NCBI GenBank assembly: GCA_902756345.1
Contig: CACVQR010000004.1
Coordinates: 62,001 to 126,000 of the forward strand
Origin: Fibrobacter succinogenes
Lineage (GTDB): Bacteria > Fibrobacterota > Fibrobacteria > Fibrobacterales > Fibrobacteraceae
Direction of reading: 5' to 3'
Length of the DNA stretch: 64,000 nt
The translations under genes and the position numbers were made by a program. The notes beneath the pieces were generated by a model. The model was not told the origin of the DNA. It saw nothing but the letters and a program-made list of their open reading frames with translations, and did not search any database. Below, one piece after another: positions 53,689 through 62,979 of the stretch (position 1 is the first letter of the stretch; each line of letters opens with the position of its first letter).

Positions 53689-54890
53689 AAAGTCACCACC
53701 CCGCGTTCAAGACCATCCAATTCTTCTGGCGATACCACCAGCAATTTATCATCCGTCGAAGCAGGCTGCGTTCCGACCACGATATGCTTGTTTACAAGCG
53801 GTTCTTCGTTTTCGTAAAGTCCTATGCGAAGCACCGGGTCCATCGGGCGCGCCGCAGGTGCCCAAGGTACCGGCAGTTTTGCATGCGCAAGCGATGCAGG
53901 CGGAATTCTCGCCAAGGCATCCAGCAAATTCTTGCGGCTTTCGCTACCGCCATCTAGCGCAATTTCTTCGCTGTCAATAAAAAATCTTCCGAGAATTTCG
54001 CGGTCCAGGAGCCACTCGCCCACCGCCGCCGTCATGCGAATCGCCTGTTCCAGGTACTGCCGCGACTTGAAATTCGGAGTCGCCGTATCCAGGAGCAAAA
54101 TAATGCCAGCGCCACGCTCAATTTCAAATTCTTTCGTGAAAGGCTTTCCGTAGCGGGCAAAAGCCTTATGGTGCAAATCCCGCAGGGAATCGCCTTCGCG
54201 GTAAGGCCGCACGCCAATAAAATTCATTCCACGCGTAAGGCTCGGCATCAAAAACGGCGCAAACGCCATGCCCGAAGCTCCCTGCGTAAGGAACGGGAAT
54301 TCCTGCACCTTGAGCGCACGCGGGTAAACCAGCAATTCGACCGAGCCGTTAAAGCCATAAGGCCAGCGCAAAAGTCCCATGATTTCGGGCACATTCGCCG
54401 AGACCTTGTTGAGCATAAAGGAGCCGCGGCGCGTCGTACGCACATGGCATTCCATCTTGCGCGGCGGCTCGCCCTTCTTAATCTTTTCGCGGTCCGATTC
54501 AAAACCTGTAAGCGAGGGCGGCAAACGGTTCGCTCCCAAAGTCACACAATCAATCGTCGAGCGCACCGCCACAAAAGCCGTTACCGTAGCCGTTTCGCCT
54601 TCGCGCACGCGATTCACCGAGACACTTTCAATCCAGATCTTGCTCCGCTTCGCCGTCACGAACAGGCTGAATACTAGCCCCAAGAACAGCAGAAAATCAA
54701 TCCCTGCAAAAATCCACGCCGCCCAGAATCCAGGCACTGCGCCTGCAAACATCGCCAGCAAAAACAGCGAGGCTAAAGCGCGACCCGCCGGAGTAAAATA
54801 GTCCAGCCACCAGAAGTATACCGCCATCAGGAGTCCCGATTTTTTCGGGGCCCGCGGAATAGAACGAATAAACCAGTGGAAGAAGGACAT
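53685..54890 (-). CDS. DUF58 protein with N-terminal membrane helices
   Basis: Starting at ATG 54890 gives 401 residues: two transmembrane helices (about 33-80) and the DUF58 vWA-like core with GMNFIGVRPYREGDSLRDLH, ARYGKPFTKEFE and the metal-site-like ILLLDTATPN. The longer open frame to 55001 is rejected, because its first 37 codons are translated heptamer repeats. DUF58 proteins probably receive chaperone action from the MoxR ATPase. Middle gene of the MoxR-DUF58-transglutaminase unit. Confidence 0.88.
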   Translation of the reverse strand: MSFFHWFIRSIPRAPKKSGLLMAVYFWWLDYFTPAGRALASLFLLAMFAGAVPGFWAAWIFAGIDFLLFLGLVFSLFVTAKRSKIWIESVSVNRVREGETATVTAFVAVRSTIDCVTLGANRLPPSLTGFESDREKIKKGEPPRKMECHVRTTRRGSFMLNKVSANVPEIMGLLRWPYGFNGSVELLVYPRALKVQEFPFLTQGASGMAFAPFLMPSLTRGMNFIGVRPYREGDSLRDLHHKAFARYGKPFTKEFEIERGAGIILLLDTATPNFKSRQYLEQAIRMTAAVGEWLLDREILGRFFIDSEEIALDGGSESRKNLLDALARIPPASLAHAKLPVPWAPAARPMDPVLRIGLYENEEPLVNKHIVVGTQPASTDDKLLVVSPEELDGLERGVVTL

Positions 54891-54904
54891 TGTTGGAAGT
54901 AGGG

Positions 54905-55000
54905 ATGTGAGGTATGAGGTATGAGGTCGGCGCAATGCGCCTTTGAGATGTAAGGTGTGGGATGTGAAATGATTAGTCATTACACACCACACATTACACA
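54905..55000. repeat. Heptamer array ATGTGAG/GTATGAG with inverted TTACACA array
   Basis: ATGTGAG, GTATGAG, GTATGAG (54905-54925), a GGCGCAATGCGCC mini-hairpin, GTGTGGG and ATGTGAA (54955-54968), then TTACACA, CCACACA, TTACACA (54980-55000). It fills the MoxR-DUF58 gap inside what is otherwise an operon. Confidence 0.78.
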
Positions 55001-55006
55001 TTGTTT

Positions 55007-55918
55007 TTATTTGGGTACGTTCACCTGCTTCAGGATTCCCTGCAAAATCTTTTTGCTGGCGTCGGGGTCGCCGCTGTCCTTGGCGAACACGCGGTGCTCC
55101 ATCACCGGGAAAAACACGCGCTGAATGTCATCGGGATTCACGAAGTCGCGGTCATTCACATACGCACACGCCTGCGCCATACGCACCAAATTCAAACCTG
55201 CACGCGGACTAGCCGCCAGACGCACGCCACCGTCGTTACGCGTCGCCTGCACCAGCGAAATCACATAGCGTTCCAGCGATTCATCAATATGAATGCCGCG
55301 CACCGTGGCACGGGCCTTCAAAATTTCTTCGGGATTCGTTACCGCCTTCAAAGTATCAATCGGACGACTTGTACGATGCGCCCGCAAAATTTCAAGTTCC
55401 GTTTCTGCACTCGGATAGCCCACGGAAATACGCACCATAAAGCGGTCCATCTGCGCTTCGGGCAGCGGGAAGACACCGTGGAATTCCACCGGGTTTTCAG
55501 TAGCCAGCACCATGAAAAGTTCTGGCAACTTGTACCGTTCGCCTTCCAGCGACACCTGCCGTTCTTCCATCGCTTCGAGCAAGGCGCTCTGCGTACGCGG
55601 CGAGGCTCGGTTGATTTCGTCGGCCAAAAGCACCTGCGTAAACACAGGGCCCTTCTTGATTTCAAATTCACCCGTATTCGCCTTGAATACTGCACCGCCA
55701 GTCACATCGGCAGGCAACAAATCCGGCGTAAACTGGATTCGCGCAAAGTCCGCGCCAATCGCAGCCGCAAGCGCCTTCGAAAGCGTCGTCTTGCCCGTGC
55801 CGGGAACATCTTCCACCAGCACGTGGCCGTCCGCCAACAGCGCCATCACCAAAAGTTCCACCGTGTCCGATTTACCCAGCAGAACCCCATTTAAAGAATC
55901 TATCAGCTCTTTTACCAT
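55007..55918 (-). CDS. MoxR-family AAA+ ATPase
   Basis: The 303-residue AAA+ protein has Walker A VPGTGKTT (residues 38-45), the MoxR segment RIQFTPDLLPADVTG, Walker B VLLADEINRA and sensor motif ATENPVE. MoxR ATPases act as chaperones for metal- or vWA-containing partners; here the partner is the DUF58 protein encoded next. TATATT ends 6 bases before ATG, suggesting a leaderless mRNA. Confidence 0.93.
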   Translation of the reverse strand: MVKELIDSLNGVLLGKSDTVELLVMALLADGHVLVEDVPGTGKTTLSKALAAAIGADFARIQFTPDLLPADVTGGAVFKANTGEFEIKKGPVFTQVLLADEINRASPRTQSALLEAMEERQVSLEGERYKLPELFMVLATENPVEFHGVFPLPEAQMDRFMVRISVGYPSAETELEILRAHRTSRPIDTLKAVTNPEEILKARATVRGIHIDESLERYVISLVQATRNDGGVRLAASPRAGLNLVRMAQACAYVNDRDFVNPDDIQRVFFPVMEHRVFAKDSGDPDASKKILQGILKQVNVPK

Positions 55919-55924
55919 ATTCTA

Positions 55925-55930
55925 AATATA
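55925..55930 (-). promoter_or_regulatory. TATATT -10 box abutting the MoxR start codon
   Basis: On the minus strand TATATT (55930-55925) is followed by six bases and ATG at 55918, downstream of an A/T-rich stretch. Confidence 0.5.
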
Positions 55931-55940
55931 TAATAAAAAA

Positions 55941-55960
55941 GGAATCACGTTAGTGATTCA
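55941..55960. repeat. GGAATCAC palindrome, second copy
   Basis: Bases 55941-55959 repeat the hairpin at 9963-9982 (19 of 20 bases). About 80 bp further AATCCGTGT (56037-56045) also matches the flank of the first copy; the sequence between is unrelated. It lies in the 140-bp gap between nfo and the MoxR gene. Confidence 0.65.
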
Positions 55961-56058
55961 CGATAAATGCGTAAGGCGAGTGAAGCAGGATTGCTTGCAA
56001 GCCTATTTCCGAGCCTAGCATTTAGTACTTTAGTACAATCCGTGTAGCCTAAGGCTAT

Positions 56059-56886
56059 TTACTTCGCCCTTTCGCGCATCAAGGCAATTTCTTTTGCGTA
56101 GCCGGGCAATTCATTCGGCGTTTCCAGGTAAAACGGCAAATTCTTCAACGCCGCATGGTTCACCACCCGCGTCAGCGCATCCAAGCCGATATACCCCGCC
56201 CCTAAAACCTCATGACGGTCCTTGTGGCTACCCATGGGGTTCTTGCTGTCGTTCAGGTGAATCGCTTTCAAACGTTTTAAGCCAATCACCTTGTCAAATT
56301 GTTCAAGGACGCCGTCCAAGTCGTCAATAATATCATAACCGCCATCGAACACATGGCAAGTATCCAGGCAAACTCCCAGTTTATCGCCCAGCTCTACGCG
56401 GTCAATAATGGCACGCAGTTCCTCAAAAGTACGGCCCACCTCGGAGCCCTTGCCCGCCATCGTTTCAAGCAGCACAAGCGTCTTTTGTTCCGGCTTTAAA
56501 ATCTGGTTCAGCGCGCGAGAAATCAAGTCTACGCCCACTTCGACACCTTGCTTCACATGGCTTCCAGGGTGAAAATTGTACATCGCCCCCGGAAAGTGAT
56601 CCATACGCCAGATGTCATCGATCATCACGTCAACCGCATACTGCCGCAAGCCTTCGTCAGCAGCGCATGCATTCAGCGTATAAGGAGCATGCGCCAGAAT
56701 CGGAGCAAAATGGTTGTCATTCAGCAACTTGACAAGCGCATTTGCATCGGCCGCGTCAAAGGGCTTTGCCGACCCGCCGCGAGGATTCCGCGTAAAAAAC
56801 TGAAAAGTATCAGCGCCAATCGAAAGCGCCGTCTGCCCCATGGCCAAAAAGCCCGCCGAAGAAGATAAATGACAACCGATATGCAT
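56059..56886 (-). CDS. nfo: Endonuclease IV (AP endonuclease)
   Basis: The 275-residue TIM-barrel enzyme shows [84 protein letters not shown] and FYLETPN, which carry the three-zinc site of AP endonuclease IV. It cuts abasic sites in base excision repair. It lies at the 3' end of an envelope-sugar gene run with 5 bp spacing, so it is probably co-transcribed although unrelated in function. Confidence 0.95.
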   Translation of the reverse strand: MHIGCHLSSSAGFLAMGQTALSIGADTFQFFTRNPRGGSAKPFDAADANALVKLLNDNHFAPILAHAPYTLNACAADEGLRQYAVDVMIDDIWRMDHFPGAMYNFHPGSHVKQGVEVGVDLISRALNQILKPEQKTLVLLETMAGKGSEVGRTFEELRAIIDRVELGDKLGVCLDTCHVFDGGYDIIDDLDGVLEQFDKVIGLKRLKAIHLNDSKNPMGSHKDRHEVLGAGYIGLDALTRVVNHAALKNLPFYLETPNELPGYAKEIALMRERAK

Positions 56887-56891
56887 ATACT

Positions 56892-57659
56892 TTAAGCAGT
56901 TAAACGAGTCGCAAATCGTCTAAAGACTTGTCGCAATACGCGCAAGCCATAGGTAACCACATTCAAGTTCGATTTTTCATCGGCGTAACGCGTCGGAATC
57001 GGAAGTTCCGCAAGCTTGTAGCCCAAAGAATCCGCAATCGAAATAATCTCGAGATCGATATCGAACGAAGAACTCAATTTATCCAATTCAAGCGTCCTCA
57101 AAAACTCGGAATCGTACACGATAAATCCGCTGTGGCGGTCCGTGAGTTTCTGGTAAAAGGCAAAATTTTCAATCAAGGTCAAGAAGGTTCCGCCCAAGCG
57201 CTTGTACAAGGGCATATTTCCGGCTTTAGCTCCACCACGAGTCAAATGGCGAGAGCCCTGCACCAAGGCAAACTTTCTTTCGTCTCCGTGGTCAACATTG
57301 TTGACCGTCTTGAGATAGTCAAAAAATTCATCCAGTTGCTCTGCCGGGTACTGTCCATCGCCATGCAAACAGGCTACCAGTTCTGCACCGGAACGAAGCC
57401 CTTCGGCAATTCCTTTCTTGACCACAGCACCGTAGCCGTTATTTTGTTCAAACCGCATATAGCGTAAACGGTACTTTTGCTCTTCGGCAAGCGAGCTCGC
57501 AAAATCTTCATAGGCGCTACGTGTATCGTCCGTAGAACCGTCATCAATAATCAAGACGAGAGACTTGTTCCAAACGTTATCAGAAATTTTTTCCAAAACC
57601 GACGCAAGCGTACCGGCAACGTTATAAGCAGGAACAAATATAAAGTAGTCGTTAGCCAT
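56892..57659 (-). CDS. Glycosyltransferase family 2, polyprenol-phosphate type (ArnC/DPM-like)
   Basis: From ATG 57659 the product is 255 residues without the C-terminal membrane helices of ArnC. It opens [20 protein letters not shown], has [12 protein letters not shown] and [13 protein letters not shown] and ends with the basic FRRFATRL. The [15 protein letters not shown] stretch is typical of dolichol-phosphate-type transferases. The ATG overlaps the end of the ArnA-like gene by 8 bp. Together they suggest transfer of a modified pentose or a related sugar to a lipid carrier. Confidence 0.88.
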   Translation of the reverse strand: MANDYFIFVPAYNVAGTLASVLEKISDNVWNKSLVLIIDDGSTDDTRSAYEDFASSLAEEQKYRLRYMRFEQNNGYGAVVKKGIAEGLRSGAELVACLHGDGQYPAEQLDEFFDYLKTVNNVDHGDERKFALVQGSRHLTRGGAKAGNMPLYKRLGGTFLTLIENFAFYQKLTDRHSGFIVYDSEFLRTLELDKLSSSFDIDLEIISIADSLGYKLAELPIPTRYADEKSNLNVVTYGLRVLRQVFRRFATRLTA

Positions 57660-58692
57660 AATGGTGTGCAAACCATGTTAAGGATTCTTCCAGAGCATTC
57701 TTCAACGGAATCTTGGCCTTGAAGCCAACCAGGCGTTCCGCTTTTTCGACAGAAGGTAAACGACGCAAGGAATCGTCGTACCCCTTCCCGTAATACTCTT
57801 CGCCCGGAATCACCTCGACTCCAGGCACTTCGTTTTCATGCACACCCTTAATAACGGCATACACGGAGCGCATCAGTTGAGCAAGTTCTGCAATCGAGAC
57901 TTCGTTTGCCGCATTGCCCACATTGAACGCCTGCGAAAAAGCGCACTCCCCGGCAGCAAACAGGCAGAACATAAAGTCCACCGCATCGTGCACCGAGGTA
58001 AAGCAGCGTTTCGCAACACCTCCATTTACAAGTTTTAGCGATTCCCCACGAACAAGTGCCGTCGAGAAATTCGCAAGCACGCGAGGAATCCCTTCGCCAT
58101 CGACCCCCGGCATGAAATCCATAAACGGGCCCACGAAATTAAACGGTCGAACCACCGTCCAATGGAGTCCGTCCAGACCGGCCAAGTAGCGTTCGGTCAA
58201 GAGTTTTGCCGTCGCATAGCTCCAGCGACTCGCCGCTACTGGCCCAAGCACAATTTCGGACTCGTCTTCGAGAAGCGCACCCGAATCAGCCGCCGTCTTG
58301 CCGTATATTTCGGATGTCGAAAAATGAATCAGCCAACTGCCGCTTTGGGCACAGGCGTCTGCAAGTGCCCGCGGAAGGTCGTAATTGCTGCGAATCACCT
58401 CGGCTGCTTCGGCCATGTAGCGCCCGGGCGTACAAATCGCCGCCAAGTTGACCACTACAGGATACTGCGCAATACGCTTTACCACCTCGGGGTTTGCAAG
58501 GTCTGCGCTAAGGAATTCAAAGCGAGGATTCGCCAAATGCTCCTGAATGCGATAGGAATCAAGATCAACACCAAAAATGCGCCAACTCGTGCGTTCAAAG
58601 ATGGCTCGCAAAAGGTGGCTACCAATAAAACCACCGCAACCCACAAGGGCTACGGTGATTGAAGAATCTTTAAATTCGAGAGTCGAGTTCAA
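57652..58692 (-). CDS. NAD-dependent sugar epimerase/decarboxylase (ArnA C-terminal-like)
   Basis: The 346-residue extended SDR has VALVGCGGFIGSHLLRAIFE, the Thr/Ser site HFSTSEIYG, the catalytic YxxxK (SYATAK) and VRPFNFVGPFMDFMPG. This combination marks ArnA-type UDP-glucuronate decarboxylases, which give UDP-4-keto-pentose or UDP-xylose; the formyltransferase half of ArnA is absent. The start is TTG at 58692, one base after the lipoprotein stop, with AAGGTGA upstream; no internal ATG fits the fold. Product: a UDP-pentose for the adjacent transferase, an inference. Confidence 0.82.
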   Translation of the reverse strand: MNSTLEFKDSSITVALVGCGGFIGSHLLRAIFERTSWRIFGVDLDSYRIQEHLANPRFEFLSADLANPEVVKRIAQYPVVVNLAAICTPGRYMAEAAEVIRSNYDLPRALADACAQSGSWLIHFSTSEIYGKTAADSGALLEDESEIVLGPVAASRWSYATAKLLTERYLAGLDGLHWTVVRPFNFVGPFMDFMPGVDGEGIPRVLANFSTALVRGESLKLVNGGVAKRCFTSVHDAVDFMFCLFAAGECAFSQAFNVGNAANEVSIAELAQLMRSVYAVIKGVHENEVPGVEVIPGEEYYGKGYDDSLRRLPSVEKAERLVGFKAKIPLKNALEESLTWFAHHYG

Positions 58693-58693
58693 A

Positions 58694-59137
58694 TTACTCG
58701 GTCACCTTGAAGGTACCGGAATTTGCGCCCTTGGCAGTCTGTTCGTACGGAACCACGCGAATGATTGCCGTATTGGTCGGTTCTGCCACGTCTTCGGTCA
58801 ATACGACCTTCTGTTCATAGCACTTCTTGCCGTCCGGTTTCATGGGACCGGCAGATTCTTCGAGCATATCAAGGCCAGCATCTTCTTCAGAAGTCTTGAA
58901 GACGAAACGGTAACCGGAACCTTGCACGTCAGAACCATAAATCACGGTGATGGTATCGCCCATCTTGAAGGAATCGCCCTTCTTGGGAGAAACAACCTTC
59001 ACGCCATCTTCGACGGAGCAATCATTGGATGCAGAGGGTTCGTCATTGGAGCTTGCAGACGAAGAATCATCGCAAGCAGCAAACATAAATGCAGCGGACA
59101 CAGCGCATACAGATGCCATCAATTTAAAAAGCTTCAT
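58694..59137 (-). CDS. Small lipoprotein, unknown function
   Basis: The 147-residue lipoprotein (MFAAC, Cys 22) has a Ser-rich spacer after the lipid anchor and then one beta-sandwich-like domain (CSVEDGVKVVSPKKGDSF, DTITVIYGSDVQG, NTAIIRVVPYEQT). The motif 'VVSPKKGDSFKMGDTITV' recalls Ig-like/GPI-anchored Ser-Thr-rich domains that begin with a similar 'P..G..W..G...I' pattern; the resemblance is weak. It heads the run with the ArnA-like gene, with a one-base gap. Confidence 0.72.
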   Translation of the reverse strand: MKLFKLMASVCAVSAAFMFAACDDSSSASSNDEPSASNDCSVEDGVKVVSPKKGDSFKMGDTITVIYGSDVQGSGYRFVFKTSEEDAGLDMLEESAGPMKPDGKKCYEQKVVLTEDVAEPTNTAIIRVVPYEQTAKGANSGTFKVTE

Positions 59138-59151
59138 AAAGCCTCCGTTTT

Positions 59152-61026
59152 CTACTTAATATACAAAAATGAAGACATCAAGACCTGTCCATTGAGCTGA
59201 ACCCGCACGAAATAACGCCCAGACGTCATTTTCGACTGATTTTGCAGCAACGGAACCGTACCGGGAGCGACATTGTGCGTTTCTTGGGCAACCACCTTGC
59301 CCATTGCATCGGACACCTGAACCATCAACATTCCACCGGCTGTCGTGATTGTCTGGTTTCGGGCATCAAAATGCAGGCTCGGAGCCGGACGTACACTGAC
59401 AATCGTCGTGCCGCTCGAAGACGATTCAATATCGTTTTCAACCTTTGCGGGTTTGCAACCGGTGCGGTACACGCCCTTCATGTCGAAGGCAATCATGTCG
59501 ATATTCGGGCCGCCATCACTTGTCGTCGAAGCAATCTTCATCTTGAAATCGAGAGCGTCTACCCAGACATCTTCGATGTAGGCGGTATCCCACTTGTCCC
59601 AGCTACCTGTCGAGGGGAATGCCACATCATACGTTCCGTTGTCAATCGTGATTTTCATGTCGCGATTGGTATTCCCCTGGAACGAATAGCGAATCATGAC
59701 GCGGGCATTCGATGCAGACTGGTCGGACGTCAACTTATAAGTAGCAGTGCTGTAGGCGCTGTTTTCAATATTGAAGAAGCCCTGGCCCGTATAACCTTCG
59801 TGGTTCGTTTCAGTCAAGCCATCTGCAATTTCGGGACTTGCCATATCGATCGGAGAAGGCCAAGCTGCATCGGCTGTACCATCGAAGCAAAGTTTCGGAT
59901 CAATGGAACTCGAAGATTCCGGACCCTCGGAGCTAGAGGACGTGGGATTTTCGTTGCCGGATTCTTCGCTATCGTGAGCAATTTTCTTGCATTCGGAGCC
60001 GCCCTTGAACATCGCCGTATAAGTGATATTGCGGGCCTTGGTCTTGAAACCGTAATAAATCATGTTCTTCGAGATTTCGTTACAGTCGTCGTCCACCCAC
60101 TTTTCGAAGGTCTGACCGTTCGGAGTCACGCGGAGCGTCATCGGGGAACCCGCCGGGAAATACTGCGTCTGCGTGATGAGACCGTTGTAATTCGAAAGGT
60201 TAGTCTGCACCTTGATGGTGTAACGTTTCTTGATAGTAGAAACAAGCGTGGTGAGCGCCGCCTTTGCATCGGCAGAAAGATTCGAATTGCTCTTGAGATT
60301 TTCTTCAAGTTCTTCGCAAATCATCTGGGCATGGCCCATCGAGCCCATCTCCTGGAAATGTGTCGTTCCATCGTTCACGCCATCCGGGTAATTCGGATAT
60401 TCGCCCTTCTCCAGTTTCTTGTACAGATAACGTGTCACGTAATCCGGCATGTTCTTGTAAGTCGTATTGTAGGTATTGTACGACTTCATGTTCAAATCCA
60501 CAAACGGGACCTTGTTGTTCTTCGCCACCGTCTGCATCATGCCGCGGGCATCGTAATTTTTGTCGCCGGTAGAGAACACGTTGCGGCTACCGTTCAAGTT
60601 CATCGGCGAAATCAAAATGGCATTAGCCCCCTTCGCCTTGGCAGCATCCACATATTTCTGGATATAGCCCGAAAACTGGGAGGGTTCCACATAGCGGGCC
60701 GCCTTGCTGTAGTCGCGGTCGTTATGGCCAAACTGCACGAACAGGTAATCACCCTTCTGGAGCTTGCCCTTGACTTCGTCCAAACGGCCTTCTTCAATAA
60801 AGGTTCTAGAACTGCGGCCACCGATGGCATAGTTATTCACCTTCACGCGAGATGCGTCAAAGAAATAACCAAGTACCTGACCCCAGCCCGTTTGCGGGTA
60901 GGCGCTATCCTTGTACGTACAAACTGTAGAATCGCCAACCACGTAAATTGCGAAACTGGTGGAATCGCTTACGGCAACCCCCGTGAACACCGCTGCAGCA
61001 AGAAGGAATTTGGCAATTTTTTTCAT
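59152..61026 (-). CDS. SGNH acetylesterase (CE12-like) with CBM35-like module and Por-like tail
   Basis: From ATG 61026 the product is 624 residues. After the signal peptide (KKIAKFLLAAAVFTGVAVS) comes an SGNH esterase: block I GDST (Ser33), block II NNYAIGGRSSRTF, block III FVQFGHNDRD and block V DGTTHFQ. A Ser-rich linker and a CBM35-like module follow (about residues 395-530; GYTGQGFFNIENSAYS, TSDGGPNIDMIAFD), then a type IX-like tail (SDAMGKVVAQ, SGRYFVRVQLNG). It probably removes acetyl groups from rhamnogalacturonan so the lyase next door can act. Confidence 0.88.
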   Translation of the reverse strand: MKKIAKFLLAAAVFTGVAVSDSTSFAIYVVGDSTVCTYKDSAYPQTGWGQVLGYFFDASRVKVNNYAIGGRSSRTFIEEGRLDEVKGKLQKGDYLFVQFGHNDRDYSKAARYVEPSQFSGYIQKYVDAAKAKGANAILISPMNLNGSRNVFSTGDKNYDARGMMQTVAKNNKVPFVDLNMKSYNTYNTTYKNMPDYVTRYLYKKLEKGEYPNYPDGVNDGTTHFQEMGSMGHAQMICEELEENLKSNSNLSADAKAALTTLVSTIKKRYTIKVQTNLSNYNGLITQTQYFPAGSPMTLRVTPNGQTFEKWVDDDCNEISKNMIYYGFKTKARNITYTAMFKGGSECKKIAHDSEESGNENPTSSSSEGPESSSSIDPKLCFDGTADAAWPSPIDMASPEIADGLTETNHEGYTGQGFFNIENSAYSTATYKLTSDQSASNARVMIRYSFQGNTNRDMKITIDNGTYDVAFPSTGSWDKWDTAYIEDVWVDALDFKMKIASTTSDGGPNIDMIAFDMKGVYRTGCKPAKVENDIESSSSGTTIVSVRPAPSLHFDARNQTITTAGGMLMVQVSDAMGKVVAQETHNVAPGTVPLLQNQSKMTSGRYFVRVQLNGQVLMSSFLYIK

Positions 61027-61049
61027 AATCAATCCCACATTACACACTT

Positions 61050-62912
61050 CTATTTTACCTTCGCATAATTAGCGATAAACTTGGCACTGCCCTGGCGAAC
61101 CACAACGCGGTAGAGTCCGGCAGACTTCACCATCGTTGCAAGCGAAACTTCTGATGCGTTTTCGACAATTCGCTTTGCCACCAGACGACCACCCATATCG
61201 AACACATTCACATGAGCACGTTCCGTACCAACAAGGCGCAGCATTTCGCCATGCAAAGCAAAACCAGTCACATCGCGAACCTTATTCAAAATAGTCGTCG
61301 ACGTATCTTCGGTGCAGCCTTCGCTTACGCGGCAAACGCCGTCGATACTGAAACCAAAGGCATCTAGATTCGGAGCGCCATCGCTTGTAAGCGACATAAT
61401 CTTGAGTTCGGCTTCACCTTGCGGAGCATCCATCACCACGTAGGCCGTATCCCACTTGTCCCAACCACCCGTCGGCGGCGCGCTCACAAGGTAATCATGA
61501 TCCAAATAAGCGTTGAACATACGGTCCGACGATCCACCGTTTGCATAGCGCACCGCAAGCGTCACATAGCCTGCGCCTGGGAACTTGACCTTATATGCGG
61601 CAAACGAGGCATTCGTATTATCCAGATTGTAATAGCCTTCGCCCGTAAAGCCAGTCCATTCGTTCTGAGTCCAGCCGATTCCAGCCGTATCCGGAGTGCT
61701 TGCATCAAAGAATTTCTTGATATCCTTGTCAATTTTCACCGTATCCTGCGTGCTGCCTCCAATCGGGGTAAACGGAACAAAGGTCACATCGTCAAGGCTC
61801 TTCGGGGTCGTGGTCGGGAATGCGGTTAACGCAGCACCATCGCCGGTATATTTCTGCGCCGTTCCGCCCTCGTAAACCGCCGTGAACTGCGTCGAGGCAC
61901 TCCCCATCACGAACGTATGAATGTAAGGAGACTTCACGTTCGAACGGCTCGGGGCACCCACCTTGTTGCCGTTACCGTCGTACCAGCCCAAGAACTTCTT
62001 GCCTTCCTTCGGGATGGTCTTGAGCATCACGGTCATGCCCTGCGGGTAATAGGCGTTGATCGAAGTCGCTTCTGCGGCACCTTCGGGGCTTACCTTCACA
62101 CTCACCTGGTACATGGGCGCCATGTAGTCACCGAGCTTTTTCACGATCGGGTCCGTATGCGCACGCATCTGTTCGGTAATAATGCGCCCGAAAGCGTTCG
62201 CACCGTTCATCTGCAAATGCACGGCGTCTGTCTGGTCGCTTCCCAAGTTGCTGTATTCAGACTTGGTCGCATAGTTGAAGACATACTGTTCCGCATAGCG
62301 TTCACCCACAGAAATCATGTAGTTCGCGACCATCTCGCTCATGTCGATAAACGGCACGTTGAGTTCTTCGGCAAGGCTCTTGTTCAGCGCTGGGTAGCCG
62401 CGGTAACTATTGTGAATCTGCGTCGGGGAATCGTAATACTTACGACGAATCGGGCTCATGATAATCGGGTACGCACCCTTTGCGCGGACATCGCTCACCA
62501 TCTTTTTCATGTTCGAAGCAAAGAAATCTTCGGTACTGTAGTTCACGTCGTTAATACCGAACTGGATCACGACATAGTCGCCCGCCTTGAGTTTTTCAGC
62601 GATGCAGTTGCCATTGGAGCAACCTTTCTTGAAGAACATATCGTAATAGCCGACAGCGGTATTACCCTTCTTGTCAAGACCGCCGCCACCGAGCGACATG
62701 CCACCCTGGCCGCGATTCACGACCGTAGCCTTGGTCGGATCAAACCAGAAATGGAAATCCTGTCCCTGTCCCTGCTTGGGATAGTAGCCTTCGTTCCAGT
62801 CCTGCATGGTGGAGTCGCCACACATATAGATGGTCACTGCCGACCATGTGAGCGGCGCCACGACCATCGATGCGATTACGGCAGATTGCCAAAATTTATT
62901 AAACATTTTCAT
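61050..62912 (-). CDS. SGNH acetylesterase (CE12-like) with CBM35-like module and Por-like tail
   Basis: A 620-residue secreted enzyme with signal peptide and SGNH blocks MCGDSTMQDW, VNRGQGGMSLGG, VIQFGINDVN and DAVHLQMNG. The middle beta domain (about 275-345; GAAEATSINAYYPQG, FLGWYDGNGNKVG) resembles the bacterial InlB-like repeat. A CBM35-like module (NEWTGFTGEGYYNLDNTN, TSDGAPNLDAFGF) and a tail (NVFDMGGRLVAKR, SAGLYRVVVRQG) complete it. Different enough from the adjacent esterase to suggest another acetyl position. ATG 62912 and 62906 are both possible; no ribosome site is evident. Confidence 0.86.
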   Translation of the reverse strand: MKMFNKFWQSAVIASMVVAPLTWSAVTIYMCGDSTMQDWNEGYYPKQGQGQDFHFWFDPTKATVVNRGQGGMSLGGGGLDKKGNTAVGYYDMFFKKGCSNGNCIAEKLKAGDYVVIQFGINDVNYSTEDFFASNMKKMVSDVRAKGAYPIIMSPIRRKYYDSPTQIHNSYRGYPALNKSLAEELNVPFIDMSEMVANYMISVGERYAEQYVFNYATKSEYSNLGSDQTDAVHLQMNGANAFGRIITEQMRAHTDPIVKKLGDYMAPMYQVSVKVSPEGAAEATSINAYYPQGMTVMLKTIPKEGKKFLGWYDGNGNKVGAPSRSNVKSPYIHTFVMGSASTQFTAVYEGGTAQKYTGDGAALTAFPTTTPKSLDDVTFVPFTPIGGSTQDTVKIDKDIKKFFDASTPDTAGIGWTQNEWTGFTGEGYYNLDNTNASFAAYKVKFPGAGYVTLAVRYANGGSSDRMFNAYLDHDYLVSAPPTGGWDKWDTAYVVMDAPQGEAELKIMSLTSDGAPNLDAFGFSIDGVCRVSEGCTEDTSTTILNKVRDVTGFALHGEMLRLVGTERAHVNVFDMGGRLVAKRIVENASEVSLATMVKSAGLYRVVVRQGSAKFIANYAKVK

Positions 62913-62979
62913 AACCAAAACCAAAAATCGCCTAGCCCCGGTCCAACACTCGAAAGACCAAGGCTAGGCAGTGAGGTGT

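Noticed and set aside
54891-55001. 37-residue N-terminal extension of the DUF58 protein
   Set aside because: It is the translation of a heptamer array; the protein-like sequence starts at the ATG at 54890.
59242-62924. Long open frames antisense to the two acetylesterase genes
   Set aside because: The true genes have signal peptides, SGNH motifs and modules; the antisense frames have none.
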